The position numbers and the translations under genes are program-made. From positions 3,720,001-3,784,000 of the forward strand of contig CAVNZM010000017.1 in the NCBI GenBank assembly GCA_963693365.1: a DNA stretch of 64,000 nt. The letters run 5' to 3'. Of the stretch, positions 13,303-41,081 are shown in pieces. This DNA is from Amoebidium appalachense. Its lineage: Eukaryota; Ichthyosporea. The notes under the pieces are model-generated. The model saw only the letters and a program-made list of their open reading frames with translations. It searched no databases and was not told the DNA's origin. How positions within the stretch are numbered: position 1 is the first letter of the stretch; the number at the start of each line of letters is the position of its first letter.

Positions 13303-14630
13303 ATCTTGTGCTGCATGCATAAACCGAGGTGTATGGGTTACATCTTTCTCTGCCTTCCGATAGCGATATATACATACACATGCATGCCATCAAACGTTGT
13401 GTGTCTGTGTGCCTATGCATGTAGACACCCATGTCTGTGTGCCTACGCATGTCCAATGGCATGTGTCTACAAACATGCATGCACCTATTAAAGGTACATC
13501 CGTGTTGCTGTTCTGCGCATGCGCATGTCAGCGTACGAGCACCATGTCTAAACCACTATTACATGTGGAGGGGGCTAATATGTTACTGTGACATGTCCAA
13601 CCAATACCACATGCACGGTGCAAGCCGCGTGTGCAGGAGGGTAAAAAATTACATGTCATGCCCGAATTCTATAGCACTGTTCCGCCAGCATGATATTATA
13701 TTCTTACGCAGTACAAGTTTTTAGTTGTTTTATCAAAGTTTGTGTTGATGGCAGGATGGCAATCATCATGATGAGTCTCTCTTCTTTCAAGATCGGTGTA
13801 TCACCGTGGTACATGTGCACATACCATACACAGCCTGTAATTAGTACTGTTACATAGCTGTGCCGCAGTCACTGTGTACAACACACCGGGATCATAGAGA
13901 CGATGACCGCTACGACTTGAATTCCCTGATCAACATTCACTACAAAGGAAATCGAAACTACACTCCATAACGGTTGTGTAGTACACCTGGGCATTGCTGA
14001 AATGGATTCAAATATTGGCAAGGAATAATTCAGCAAGTAATACAATAGTATTGTACATATACGCGTACGTACTGCGCGTACATGAATAAGTAAGTATTCC
14101 TCAGTGACTTTTCTTGTGCTCCTGATTGTAAGAGTTCTGGTGAGTCACTCGAGTGCGTGTGTGCGCCCCCGGGTGCACGCATGTGTGCTTGTCGTCACAA
14201 ATGTGTCTGAAATGGAAGTGGCTGGGGGGGTGGGGAGGGGAAAGGGGGAGAGACTGCTCGGCTCTAGAATTCGCGAATCCGTCGAGTAATACTATACTGA
14301 CACGTCGTGTACACAAATTCGAAACGCAAGTAGAAACATTAACTATTGTCAAGCTCCTCCCTCCCCCCCCCCCCCCCCCAACCCCCCCACACCAACACCG
14401 CCACTCTATCCCATAGCATGAAGGTGCCAACTCGTTCGTAGCGCTAGGCTAAGCAGACATTCCGTGGGAAAGGCACCACAGACAGACCCCTGCCAGGCAT
14501 GTACACGTGGGCTGTCAAGTCCCAGCTCTTGGACCACTGCATGACATGTTCCCAGATATCATCTGATTCATTATGTGGAGCTTGAGAGCAGGAGTGTAAA
14601 AAGCAAAGTACACAGCCCAACCTGTGCATG

Positions 14631-14636
14631 TTTATT
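14631..14636 (-). terminator. Candidate polyadenylation signal of DDX3
   Basis: TTTATT on the plus strand, so AATAAA in the DDX3 sense, about 190 bases after the DDX3 stop codon. Confidence 0.45.
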
Positions 14637-14824
14637 CTCGCACACCACCCGCTGCCCACCCACACATATGCAGGTGTGGGAGCCGGTGTCCTATCAATAG
14701 AATCAATCTTTAAAATCGCCACTGGCGCCGTTTGGTCTCACAACACACCGCTCATACAGGCAACATACAATTCCAGTTCAAACTCTCATAGGCACCACTT
14801 TTATGCCCCTACACCCATCACCCC

Positions 14825-19309
<4,485 letters not shown>

Positions 19310-21028
19310 GAGAAAGATGCAGAAAAAGGAAAATTGCTATTGGTTTCTTCATTGATAAATTTTGCAAAGTTCGTTCAGAAAAAGGCCTGTTGACGTGTGA
19401 GATGACGTGTAAAACATTCAACCACCAATTGCATGATTGGAAGAGTGTGGTACAGAAAGGAAGAAACGCCACACACCTGCCGGTTCGAATTTAAATCATT
19501 TGAGCCTCCATGGTTCATAACTGACGCTTGGTGTATGTAACAACCCTTTGTGGTGGGGTAAGTCTGCTCACAAAACCTGTGCCTCGCACCCTAAAACCCA
19601 AGTGGACACGTGAAACGCTAACGGTGTGTGTGTGTTCGTGCCCGTGTTCATGTCTGGTAAGCCCGGATCGGGTGGGTGCATTCCGATCTACGTCATCACA
19701 GATCTGAAACTACCGGACTGGTAGGTATTTCCTGCCTAAAAGCCTTCTATAAATAGCCGGCATTACCTGCCATATATGGCAAATTGTAGCTTTTGAATCA
19801 TTGGCGGCCCGGGTAACGGTCACAACATAACGCACCACACAGGAGGCAGCAGCAGGAGGCAGCGCGGCCGGCCGGCGCCCGTTCTGACGAAAAAAGTTTC
19901 TCTGAGACTTGGCGGGCACAGGGGCCTAAACTACTAATGGAAACTACACGTATGTTATATATCATTCTTTTCGCCTTGACATTTATAAAGCGGTATACGT
20001 ATGTACAGGGAGAGTTCGCGATTCTTACTACACAGTATTGGCATCTTTCTTTTACTTCCGTGAGGCCGGATGAGCGTGTGGCCAGGCGGCCTACTCATGT
20101 GTACCTGTAGCCTGTTTGGCAACTCCGTTTTTCTCTTCAGCCCTGCGAACACACTCCTCGTAATCCAGAAGAACTGTAGTTTCACTACACAGCGCTAAGT
20201 AAAGGGTGTGAGCACCGTTGCTAGGCAGCTCCTGAGAAAGCTGCCCGCGTCTAGGATTGTGGGCAACTAAACGACAAGTATTGAGTGTGGGAGGCAGTGC
20301 CCGTTTCCGAAACTAGAGTCTAGAATCCCGTTGGGCGAGACTAAGGTCACTTGTTAGTTTTCGATTTCGTTCGGACACACGTTCAAGCTGCCAAAGATTG
20401 GGTTCGGAAGTGCATACACACCTCTTGCTTCGCAGGAGTGAGGCACAGCCCTTGGGCTGCCTCGGACATGGAACATGAGCGCAGGTACGTGGTTGGTAGT
20501 GCGTTGCAACATGGATGTAGAACACGCCACGTTCTTCTGTGTTCTGCAGTGCTTTTGTCCAGGACGTGGCAAGGTCGCACTTGTGTGCATGTGTGCGTGC
20601 GGGTGCGCGCGTTTGTGGGTGTGTGCATGCACACGTGTGTAGGCGCGTGCGCATATGTGTCCATGTGTGTGAGTGAGTGTGAGTGTGCAGTTATGTGCGT
20701 GTGTGCGTGTGTGCACGGGTGTGTGCATGCACGCACGCATGCACATGTCGCATGCACATGTGCATGCATGCGCATTTGTGTGTGTGTGTGTGCGCGCGCG
20801 CGCCGTGTGAGTGTGTGAGTGTGTGTGTGTGTATGTCTCCAGGACGGCACGGTGCTTTCCTGCGCCTGCTCTTGTGCTCGTGTACCCCTGTGACGGTGCA
20901 TGGGTGTGCCTTGATGTCTGTGCACGTGTATGTACGTGCGTAAAGGGTGCACATGTGTGTGTGTGGTTGTGTTCATGTGTGGACGGATGGGTGTGTGCCT
21001 GTGAATTTGTGTGTCCGTGTGTGTGTCC

Positions 21029-21091
<63 letters not shown>

Positions 21092-21506
21092 TTAGTGCAT
21101 GGTTCTTTATTCACCTTCTCTCATCTCCGTCCCCGACCCCTCCCTTGCTTAACCCCGTATCTGTGTGCTCGTTGTGTTGTATCAAGTTGTGCTTGTATGT
21201 CGTAGCCAGTACTGGTGCCTGCATGGCCCTTCCGTTCCTCACTACCGTTTTCAAGCCCCTTCTTTCCCCTTTCCCAACCCCCCCCCCCCCCCCCCCCCCC
21301 CGCCTCCCCTCTCTCCCCCCCCCCCCTCCTTCCCCTCCCGACCCCTGCCCACACACGAACACACTCACCCTCGTATGCACCCTTTAGACATGCACGCCCA
21401 GATATCTGCATAGACATAGAGGCACACCCATGCACCCTGACAGAGATACAAATGCACAAGGGCAGACACAGGAAGACACCGGGGCACCCCGGAGACACCC
21501 ACATAC

Positions 21507-21595
<89 letters not shown>

Positions 21596-21611
21596 TCTCT
21601 CTTTTTTGCAG
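19310..21611. other. Divergent region between DDX3 and the RhoGAP gene
   Basis: Should hold both promoters and the missing first exon of the RhoGAP gene. An ATG at 20468 begins MEHERR just before the donor-like GCAG/GTACGT at 20485, but neither that donor nor one at 20489 can be proven to join exon 21612-21792. The right half (20590-21110) is GT-rich, followed by a CA array at 21510-21591. Confidence 0.6.
21510..21591. repeat. (CA)n microsatellite before RhoGAP exon 21612
   Basis: Uninterrupted CA array of about 80 bases, 20 bases upstream of the acceptor TTCTCTCTTTTTTGCAG. Confidence 0.95.
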
Positions 21612-21989
21612 TGCTTGGCCTTTAATGTTTGCATTCTGTTAGCGCCCATGTGTCACCAAATCTTTGTGGTTTTGCTGGAAAGGCATTTCGCAGGAGATTC
21701 ATACATAAGATTGGATGATTTTATGAATGCGATGCAGTGCACAATATCTGCATCAAAGAGAATAGCAGCTGCTGTCTCCAAGTCCCGCTGGCGTATGCAC
21801 TTACGCATATTGTTTTCCTTTTTGCCCTTTTGGTCGACAGATATGAACACGACCTCTCAACAGGAGCATTCACAGCACGGGGGTTGTGTTTGGGTGCACA
21901 CAGGCACACACACCAGTACTCTACCGCCCATTGTGCATGTTTTCTGCTGATATTGTCTGTACGTGCGCACACGCACACACACGCACACA

Positions 21990-22055
<66 letters not shown>

Positions 22056-23928
22056 CAGCAAAGATAGTCCAGCGCCTGAGGCTGCCATCCCTGTATCCCG
22101 CTCCGAGTCCAAGGAAAGCCTGCTCAGCACAGGGACAAACCTGAAGAGGTCTACCACTGTGAATCTTGACGACAGGAAGAATGGCTTCGAACTGGCAAGG
22201 TACAACATGAATTCTTTTTAGCACTTTTCTCTAATATCGTGCTTTGATGCGGTTTCTCGTCTTTGCATGCTCAATTCCTTTTGGCCTGCACCTGATGTTT
22301 CTTGGCCCCCCCCTCCCCCCCCCCCCCCCCCCCCCCACCTCCCACTCACCCTTAACATATTCTAACCCTCCCTTTCCCCTCCTTGTGCGTGTTCTGCAAC
22401 TTCTGCATTGTGTTGTCCGACGCGTATGTGTGCTCGCACTCTGTATGTAACACATTTTTATCCCCTCCCCCCCTCTCCCCTCCTCCTTGCTCCCTGCCCT
22501 TGCCACCTAGCCCAGCTTTTCTGGCTGCTCACTCTGCCCGTGGCAACAACGGTGCCTCACCAACTCCCACGTCTGCCAAGTGGCCTGTGGTTAGGGTTGC
22601 TCTCATGCACTTCTTTCCTCTTACCGTCTGTCATCTGGCATGTCTTTTGTGCCTCCCGACGCATGCATACTTCCCCTTATCCTTGTGTCAGTCTCCACAT
22701 ACCTATTTCTTCCACCCTCCACTCCGACTCTTCTGCAACCCACTCCCAATGCTGTCCTATGGCAGTTGCCCCCCCCCCCCCCCCCCCCCCCCCCCTCATT
22801 ATCCCCCGTCCACCCACCCATTCCTCTGGCTACCACATTATGTTCCCCCCTCCCCCCCCCCCCTCCCCCCCCCCCCCCCCCAAAAACAAAAAAACAAAAA
22901 AACAAAAAACAAAAAAAACCCCCCGAGACTCTGAATGTATTTTTTTCTTCCCCCAAGGCCTGTGCCTATCCAACCTAGTACAACCTTGCTCAGCTTCCAT
23001 TTTTCCGGACACCCATTTTTCGTTTCTTCTGCCCGGCATGTGCACGTGCACACACACCCACCACCTCTAACACCATGTGCCGTGTTCAGGTCACGGTCTC
23101 TCAAGGCCCCTACCCACACCCTGCCCGTAGCTGCCCCAGTGGACCGTCAGATCATAGTGCGCATCTACAGCCGCCTGCCACACTCGGGGGCCACCCACTC
23201 AGTCAAGGCACTGTGTGTGTCGCAGCGCACCACATGCTATAACCTACTGCGCACGGTACTGCCACGGTTCAACGTGCAGGCCAAAGATAGCGACATAGAA
23301 AGCTATGGCATCAGCCTGGTGCGCAATGAGGGGGGTGTGTGCCCTGTGTGTGTGCTTGCAGCCCCACTACCTCACAGAAAGCCTCTTCTGGCTGCTTATG
23401 GCACCCTCCCTTTGTCTCCTCCTGTCCTGCTTGCTCTTTCCCTTGCACCGGTCTGCTTCATACCGGCCTCCTCCCCTCCCCTCCCAACACATACACACAT
23501 GCGCACATCCTCCTCTTCCCCCTCACTTCCCATCCCCTCCTTTCCCCCTCCCCTCCTCACCTCCCCCGCCCCCCGCCCCCCTCCTCCCCCTCCCTCCCCC
23601 CTCCCCCCCCCCCCCCCCCCCCCCCCCCCCCACCCCCTTCCGCCACCCGCCCACCCACCAACGCCAACCCATGTTCAATGGTTTGGGCTGCACTAGAGCA
23701 TTGCATATACAAAAGATGGCAACAAATTAGTTGCTGAAATGTGCTGGGCACCAGAGAGTGAGCGGGTGTTTCAGCCAGAAGAGCAGCCATTTGCTGATTG
23801 GCCCGTGGACTCGACAGAAGATGCTAGGTTTTACGTCACGGATTTGGCTTTCCAGGTGCGGGTTATCTCCCTGCTTGCCGGGCTGCAGCAGCAGCACACG
23901 TGGGCGTACGCAGCACGTGTACATGCAC

Positions 23929-24014
<86 letters not shown>

Positions 24015-24061
24015 CACAAACACATGCAGGCGCACAGGTACACCCACACACACACAGACAG

Positions 24062-24121
<60 letters not shown>

Positions 24122-25188
24122 GGTACACACGCACAGGTACACACAGGTACACCCACACACAAACACGTAAAAGTAGAGATACACAAAGACACGAGGAGAA
24201 TCACACACGGGCTTGCTACCAGATCCCCAAGCTATCCTCTTCTCTTTCTCTCCCCTTCGACTTCTTCTTCATTGCCGGCCCTCTTCCCACACTCCCTCAC
24301 CTACTCCCTCACCTACTCATGCAAAAACACTCACTTTCTCCTCTCTCTCTGTTACACTACTTTCACAAACGATATCCCCCCCCCCCCCCCCCCCCCCCTT
24401 CCCCACCCTCCCTTCCCCGCCTTGGTGCCCACCTTTATACTTACATAACATCCAGCTATTTCTCCCACCAAATGGCTCTGCGAGTTACGTTTTTGAGGGT
24501 CGCTGACATTGTTACATTTTTTAGCATAGCTGACAGAGCTATGTCCTTGCTTGTACTGACACTGTTTGCTGCACAGAGTGAGGGGCGCAAGATCATCGTT
24601 GTAGGGGGGGATGCCACGCACTCTGAGGCCCTTGCTGAGCTACAGGCCACCCCCAACCAGTTCACAAGACAGATACTGCAGGCTGCACTGCAGAGGCTAA
24701 ATGTCAGTGCAAACCCCAGGGACTATACGCTGATCGTCATGCAGAAATACGGTGTGTGCTCCTGTTCAAACACACACATGCTGATATTGCACATGCACAT
24801 TCTTAGACGAGCAACATGCACCCACGTGCTTACATAACATACACTGTACCTACGCACATAAAAAAACGCATATGCACATCCTTACAGAGCATACAACCTA
24901 CCTGCACTCGCACAAAAAGAACACATGAATACCCCTACATAGCACACACCGCTACACACACCCTACCTATCCATTCCCTCCCTTCCCCACTATCACTTAC
25001 CAACACTTAAATTTTTGGGGGGGCCCACAGGCACCGAGTCTGAGCTGGATGCCTGGGACTGCCCTGCCTCGTTCAAGGAGTACATGTTCCGCATACGTGC
25101 AAAGCAGGTGGGGGCATGCACACCCATGGTGATGGTTGTTTGCACATGGTTTTAATACACACCACACCCCCACCAGGCCTGCGGGGGT

Positions 25189-25254
<66 letters not shown>

Positions 25255-25474
25255 TGTGTGTGTGCCTGTGTGTGTGTGTGTGTGTGTGTGTGCCTGTGTA
25301 CGTGCGCCTGAAACATTTGGGGGATTTTGGGTGCACAGCCACAGGCAGACCCAGTGGAGGATGAAGCAGCTGTGAGGCGCAACAAGACACTGGTGGGCTC
25401 ACCAAGACTCAGCCGCCTAAGAAAGAGCTTCAGAAGAGGGGCCACGGCAACAGGTGGGGGGGCCAGGTGTAGGG

Positions 25475-25571
<97 letters not shown>

Positions 25572-25677
25572 ATGCGTGTGTGTGTCCAGGTGCATGCTGG
25601 CAAGGATAGGGGGGCAGGTGTGTAGGGAGGGCTGTGTGTGTGTGCGGCACATGTAGGTGGGTAGGCGTAGTGTGTGT

Positions 25678-25719
<42 letters not shown>

Positions 25720-25799
25720 AGGTGCATGCTGGCAAGGATAGGGGGGCAGGTGTGTAGGGAGGGCTGTGTGTGTGTGCGGCACATGTAGGTGGGTAGCCG

Positions 25800-25871
<72 letters not shown>

Positions 25872-25892
25872 CGTGTGCGTGGGCATGTGCGT

Positions 25893-25953
<61 letters not shown>

Positions 25954-27319
25954 TGTGCCCAGGTGCATGCTGACATGTTCACAGGGGACAAGTACACACA
26001 GTCCGCCTCTGACCTGCTGCACACGGACCCTAAGGACGAGCACATGCAGGGTCTGCACTTCCAGTCCGTCGCATCTCTCCCTGCATCCGTACGTGGCCCC
26101 TGCCCCATGCACATGCTCTTTAGATGCCAGGGGGGGGGGGGGGGGGGGTGCGGAAGGGGCTCCGAGGTTAGTATGTGTTACGGAGTACGACGTACAGATT
26201 CACGACGGACAAGACAAGGCAGAAATTGCAGAGGGCCCATCGGGGCAGGTGGGGTGGCCGGGGAAGGGGGGGGGGGTGAAAGGGATGCCTTCAAGTTTTG
26301 GCATGCAATTAAGTAGAGAGTAGAGAGCCCATCGGGGGGGAGGCTGGGGGGCAAGGAGAGGAGGGGATGACTGTTGAAATGGTTCAATGCACAGCCCGGG
26401 CCAGCCAAGTCAGGGGAGCGGCGGTGGAAGGCTGACTTCATGGCCAGAATACGGCAGCTGACCAGCCCGGCTAAAAAAACAGACCCGGCACCTATGGTGG
26501 TGGGGGGGGCTGGACTCAACACAGCTGCACTGACTGCTACAAAGGAGGTGTGTGTGGCTGGGTGGTGGTTGTGCTGGGGGTAAACAGCATAGTGGTTTTT
26601 CGGACTGGCTCAATTTGTAGCGATGTTATTACCCCCCCAAAAGCGCTTTTTTCGTTGTAGACCATATATTACCTGAGATCTCATAATTTTTACGATATGG
26701 TTTTTTGGAAATAATAGTCCTCCAGGCTTACTCTGCAGCCGAAAAAGTTTGCCAGCAAGGTGGCAAAACTAAAAATGGAGCACAAAACTGGCTAATTTTG
26801 ATTGGGTAACACCTGCCATCATGCTGGTAAATCATTGGTGTGCATACAGGCCACACCGGGGTGTGAGGGCCCAGGGCTGTTTGGAGCCACACTCGATGCA
26901 GCTACAGACGGGGGCAAGAGGCTGCCTGTGCTGCTAGCTGAGTGCATGGCCTATCTGGAGAGGGAGGGTAGGTGACGGGCACACTGGGGGTAATGTGTGC
27001 GTGTGTGTGGGATGCATTGCTGACTGTTGCTGGTGGGTGGGGGCGGGCAGGTTTAGAGGTGCGGGGGCTGTATCGTGTCAGCGGCAATGTGGGCAAGATC
27101 AACACACTGAAGGCCGCATACCACAAGGGTATGTGGCACAGTACGTGAGGAGTCTGGTTTCGGATGATTTGCTGTCTCTCTTTCTTTTTCTTTTTTCCCG
27201 CCTTTTTTGTGTGAGATTGGTGTGGGACTGATTGTTGACGAAAAGCTTGGGGTTGGCTGCCACCGTCGGAGGGTACGGGCAAGCTGCCAGGAGGGGGAGC
27301 TTGCCCCCGGGGGGAGGGG

Positions 27320-27375
<56 letters not shown>

Positions 27376-27713
27376 GGGGGGGGAGGGGGGGAGGGGGGGG
27401 GAGGGTGCCGTGACTGTAAGTCAGAATGGCAAGGGCTGGGGCATTTTGGCCGAGATCCAACTGCCTTTGTATGGGGCGGCATTATGCAGCCGGCCAGATT
27501 TTTTGGCTTTCACACGGTGCTGATGGCACGGGTGTGCAGGCCAGGCGGCAGACCTCAACGGGCCAGGCATCAACCCCCATGCCGTGACCGGGCTGGTCAA
27601 GGCGTATCTGCGTGAGCTACCAGAAAACATGCTGACTAAGCAGAACCGCCTAAGAATGACTGAGGTCGCTGGTACGTGCTATAGAACAATCAACGGGGCA
27701 GTTGGGGTTTTTT

Positions 27714-27758
<45 letters not shown>

Positions 27759-28279
27759 CTGGGGGGGGCTGGGGATGGGAACTGACATGATGGGGAAAAC
27801 AGGGCTCGAAAACGATGGAGAGAGGTTGAAGGAGGTGACGGCCATGGTTGCAGGCCTGCCCCAGGCCAACTACATGGTGCTGCAGGCAATCAGCTTTCAT
27901 CTTGCTAAGGTGGGGTGTGTCCTCCATGCCCCATTCCCGCATCCCCACATTCCAGACACTTTGCAAATCATTTATAAAACGCTGTGCGAGTGGAGCTTGG
28001 CCCCTCAGGCAGGCAATTATGGGCATAGTCGACATGGCTTACGAAATGGTGATAGGTCTATTGGGGTTTGGTCTTTTTTCTTGTAGCAACATAACATGCT
28101 GGCACTTGTGGTGACCATTATATTTTACCATGCAGGTGGCCAGCATGCACGAGCACAACATGATGAATGCCGAGAACCTGGCCATCTGCATCAGCCCCAC
28201 CGTCAACGTCCCCCGCAGCATCCTGCGGGCCATGATTGAAAACCCGGCCACCGTGTTTGCACGGCAGGCCACGGCTTGA
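21612..28279 (+). CDS. RhoGAP with two Ras-association-like domains (5' end uncertain)
   Basis: Predicted GTPase-activating protein for Rho-family GTPases with Ras/Rap input. Exons: 21612-21792, 22055-22199, 22511-22579 (donor uncertain), 23090-23334, 23716-23855, 24577-24751, 25031-25107, 25339-25453, 25985-26088, 26395-26547, 26850-26967, 27051-27128, 27540-27671, 27854-27909, 28136-28279; 643 residues from the first listed exon. A Ser-rich N-terminus precedes RA-like domain 1 ([14 protein letters not shown] to [12 protein letters not shown], exons 4-5) and RA-like domain 2 ([10 protein letters not shown] to [10 protein letters not shown], exon 6). A basic Ser/Arg linker ([15 protein letters not shown]) follows, then the C-terminal RhoGAP domain: FGATLDAA, arginine finger in [29 protein letters not shown]. 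Neighbouring architecture resembles ARHGAP20-type proteins, but no PH domain was found. The protein ends right after the GAP fold. Confidence 0.85.
21961..22054. repeat. (CA)n array ending at the RhoGAP exon 22055 acceptor
   Basis: The CA repeat runs directly into ACAG, which is the splice acceptor fixed by phase. The array therefore replaces a normal pyrimidine tract. Confidence 0.9.
23932..24150. repeat. (CA)n microsatellite in RhoGAP intron after exon 23716-23855
   Basis: Two CA arrays (23932-24012 and 24064-24116) separated and followed by imperfect CAGGTACAC units. Confidence 0.9.
25188..25295. repeat. (GT)n microsatellite in RhoGAP intron before exon 25339
   Basis: GT array of about 60 bases followed by imperfect GTGTGTGCCT units, close to the downstream acceptor at 25338. 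Confidence 0.9.
25587..25803 (+). repeat. Tandem duplication with decoy splice acceptor in RhoGAP intron
   Basis: An approximately 86-base block starting CCAGGTGCATGCTGGCAAGG occurs at 25587-25672 and again at 25718-25803, separated by a GT array. The first bases match the region just upstream of the true acceptor (CCAGGTGCATGCTGACATG, about 25960), so the block looks like repeated copies of the exon edge. Confidence 0.85.
25803..25960. repeat. (GT)n array preceding RhoGAP exon 25985
   Basis: GT array interrupted by GGCGTGTGCGTGGGCATG-like units near 25870-25905. It ends about 25 bases before the acceptor used. Confidence 0.9.
26150..26260 (+). repeat. Possible partial copy of the dispersed intronic element (RhoGAP intron)
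   Basis: Contains CGGAGTACGACGTACAGATT, ACGACGGACAAGACAAGGC and GCAGAGGGCCCATC after a G tract, in the same order as the left part of copy A. Similarity is weak. Confidence 0.35.
27319..27410. repeat. G-homopolymer in RhoGAP intron
   Basis: About 50 consecutive G followed by G runs broken by single A, one of the longest homopolymers in the window. Confidence 0.9.
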
Positions 28280-28518
28280 TTATGCACGAAACAGACGTAG
28301 CAGGTCTAGGCATGTAGGCTTTATTTGCGTAGTTGTATGACCATGTACATGTACAGCATCTTAGTTTACGATATGCTGGCTGGCAGGCATGACCGGCACC
28401 GGGCCACTGCACATGCAGGCTGCAAACAAAACGTTTATCAGCAGTGCATTTGAATATCGAATATATATTGCAACAGTTTCTCCCCGAAATATGGGTCAGT
28501 GCCCAACTGCCCATGCCC

Positions 28519-28554
<36 letters not shown>

Positions 28555-29111
28555 CCCCAGGGCGTGCAGATGCAGACAATTACCCCCTTTCCAATTCATT
28601 CATAGTAGAAACTAATATTGGGCCATCCGAATCGCAACCAATTGGAAACACGGTGAAATGTGCACAATCACGCCAGAGTGTAACCAGTACATTACATACT
28701 TTTGTGTGCTAAAAGGCCAGCACCGTCCACTAGTAGCAATACATGCTTATCCCACCACCCAAGAGTCTTAACCCCGCAGGCGTCCTAAACATGGTTAGTT
28801 AGTCACAAGCATAAAAAACTAATGTCATAGACCTCCATAGCATATAAATTAATGTATCAGTGCAGGCATATACACCGAGGTTAACGTTCTCCAAAACACA
28901 CGTCTACCATCACAGGCTCCTGCAAGCATCTATACAGTTCATTCGCAGAATCAAATTCTTCCGCACATGTGCACACCTGATCGTTAAAAGATAGCAGCAT
29001 GCACTGCCCCCCTACACAACATTCAACATATCCTGACTTGATATATACAGCGCACAAAGGCCACAATCCCGATAATATTATCCACATTCGCAATATCCCC
29101 AGCCAGCAGTG
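28280..29111. other. Convergent spacer between RhoGAP and ACAP-like genes
   Basis: Unique, moderately AT-rich sequence with one C tract (28521-28558). A TTTATT at 28320-28325 would be AATAAA for the minus strand, about 790 bases past the ArfGAP stop. No additional gene is seen. Confidence 0.65.
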
Positions 29112-39725
<10,614 letters not shown>

Positions 39726-40436
39726 GTTCCAGAGAGGTGGCTAACACTGTGTTTATTAGAGAGGATCTAGAGTCTAACCTGCGATCGATCAGAAGGGAAA
39801 CTACACGGCCAGGATCTTGAAAAACACGTGTTCCTTGTATATGCAGCAAGCATCACGCCTTATATTTTAAGTAACATTTATCAAAAGTATTGCAGCCCCA
39901 GGCTAGGACAGAGGCCAGCACGCTGTCTGGCTTGGAACCAGCGATAGGAAAGCACTAAGCGGTGCTTTTGACTGGGTATACTCCTTGGATTCTGTTCAAT
40001 AGTCATGTGACTCTGCTCAGACAATGCCTATATGTCTTTCTTCAAAATAGCACAAGTCAAAGGAAACCAAAACAGAATATGACCCGGTTATTCGCACTCA
40101 GGTGCAAGTATGTATAGATTCTCGTTATGTGTACACGTTTCAAGAGCTTGTTTCAACTCGAATCAAGGCCTCCTACAGCAGATAAACTCTATGATATAGG
40201 CCTTGACTCGAATGCAAGTCTCGCAAAAGCTGAACAACAACAAAAAAGCCCTTGGGCATTGACGGTTGTCGGTTTGCGTAAATTTAATGCAAAAATCATG
40301 CATTTCTGTGATGATGAAACGAAAACTTTTGAAACAAGAAACGTAACTTCGCAGTATTCTTACTATATAAATAGGTTGGTTCTAACTGTCTAAGGCAAAC
40401 TACAAGCAAGTGATTTGTAGTATATACACCTCTAAC
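39726..40436. promoter_or_regulatory. Divergent promoter region of the ACAP-like gene and Rab14
   Basis: 711 bases without microsatellites. It separates the two start codons and must contain both promoters. Confidence 0.6.
40364..40373 (+). promoter_or_regulatory. TATA-box candidate of Rab14
   Basis: TATATAAATA, 64 bases upstream of the Rab14 ATG. With a start site about 30 bases downstream the 5' leader would be about 40 bases. Confidence 0.45.
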
Positions 40437-41081
40437 ATGGCGTCCTACAACTACTCGTATATTTTCAAGTACATAGTGATTGGTGACATGGGGGCAGGGA
40501 AGTCCTGTGTGCTCCACCAGTTCACCGAAAAGAAGTTCATGGCCGACTGCCCACACACCATCGGTGTTGAGTTCGGCACGAGGATCATAGAGGTATCGGG
40601 CCAGAAGGTCAAACTGCAGATATGGGACACTGCCGGCCAGGAGCGCTTTCGTGCAGTGACACGGTCATACTACCGAGGAGCAGCAGGGGTTCTGATGGTG
40701 TATGATATAACTCGTCGAACCACTTACAACCACCTCTCTTCGTGGCTGACGGACGCACGCAACCTCACAAACCCCAACACTGTAGTGTTTCTCATCGGAA
40801 ACAAGTCCGATTTGAACGACCAGCGAGAAGTTCCGTTTGAAGAGGCCAAGCAGTTTGCAGACGAGCACGGTCTGAAGTTCCTTGAAGTGAGTGCAAGGAC
40901 GGGTGAGAATGTGGAAGAGGCCTTCTTGGAGACTGCACGGACCATCTATCAAAGCATTCAGGATGGTTCTCTTGACCTCAACTCAGCTGATTCTGGGGTG
41001 CAACATAAACCGGCAACGCGGGGTATAGCATTAAGCAGGGAGAACCAAGACGAAGGAGCAGATTCGGGTTGTGCTTGTTGA
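40437..41081 (+). CDS. RAB14: Small GTPase Rab14 (intronless)
   Basis: Rab GTPase of the trans-Golgi/early endosome and phagosome recycling route. The single exon encodes 214 residues, close to the usual 215. Nucleotide-binding motifs are all present: P-loop [24 protein letters not shown] (switch I region), [19 protein letters not shown] (switch II), GNKSDL and [14 protein letters not shown]. The Rab14-diagnostic strings [24 protein letters not shown] and SGVQHKPA are nearly as in animals. The C-terminus CAC is a CxC geranylgeranylation site. The P-loop has Ala where animal Rab14 has Val. The ATG at 40437 is chosen because the family starts MA(x)YNYSYIFKY; the frame upstream is open but without ATG. 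The lack of introns contrasts with most neighbours. Confidence 0.97.
   Translation: MASYNYSYIFKYIVIGDMGAGKSCVLHQFTEKKFMADCPHTIGVEFGTRIIEVSGQKVKLQIWDTAGQERFRAVTRSYYRGAAGVLMVYDITRRTTYNHLSSWLTDARNLTNPNTVVFLIGNKSDLNDQREVPFEEAKQFADEHGLKFLEVSARTGENVEEAFLETARTIYQSIQDGSLDLNSADSGVQHKPATRGIALSRENQDEGADSGCAC

Larger units (their letters stand above)
12718..14824. other. Convergent intergenic region between MTHFR and DDX3
   Basis: Holds both 3' flanks. It contains a G tract at 12867-12910, C tracts near 14363-14385, and otherwise unique sequence. No exon-like ORF with splice signals or known domain was found. Confidence 0.7.

Noticed and set aside
14101-14430. ORFs in the MTHFR-DDX3 spacer as an extra gene
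   Set aside because: Overlapping on both strands, dominated by G and C tracts, no splice-linked homology.
19710-19919. 69-codon ORF on the minus strand as DDX3 first exon
   Set aside because: Does not connect in phase to the GLDLNE exon, whereas the ATG at 19309 does through a 35-nt intron.
40127-40393. 88-codon ORF just upstream of Rab14
   Set aside because: Ends in the TATA-like region of Rab14; no similarity recognised and no conserved features.
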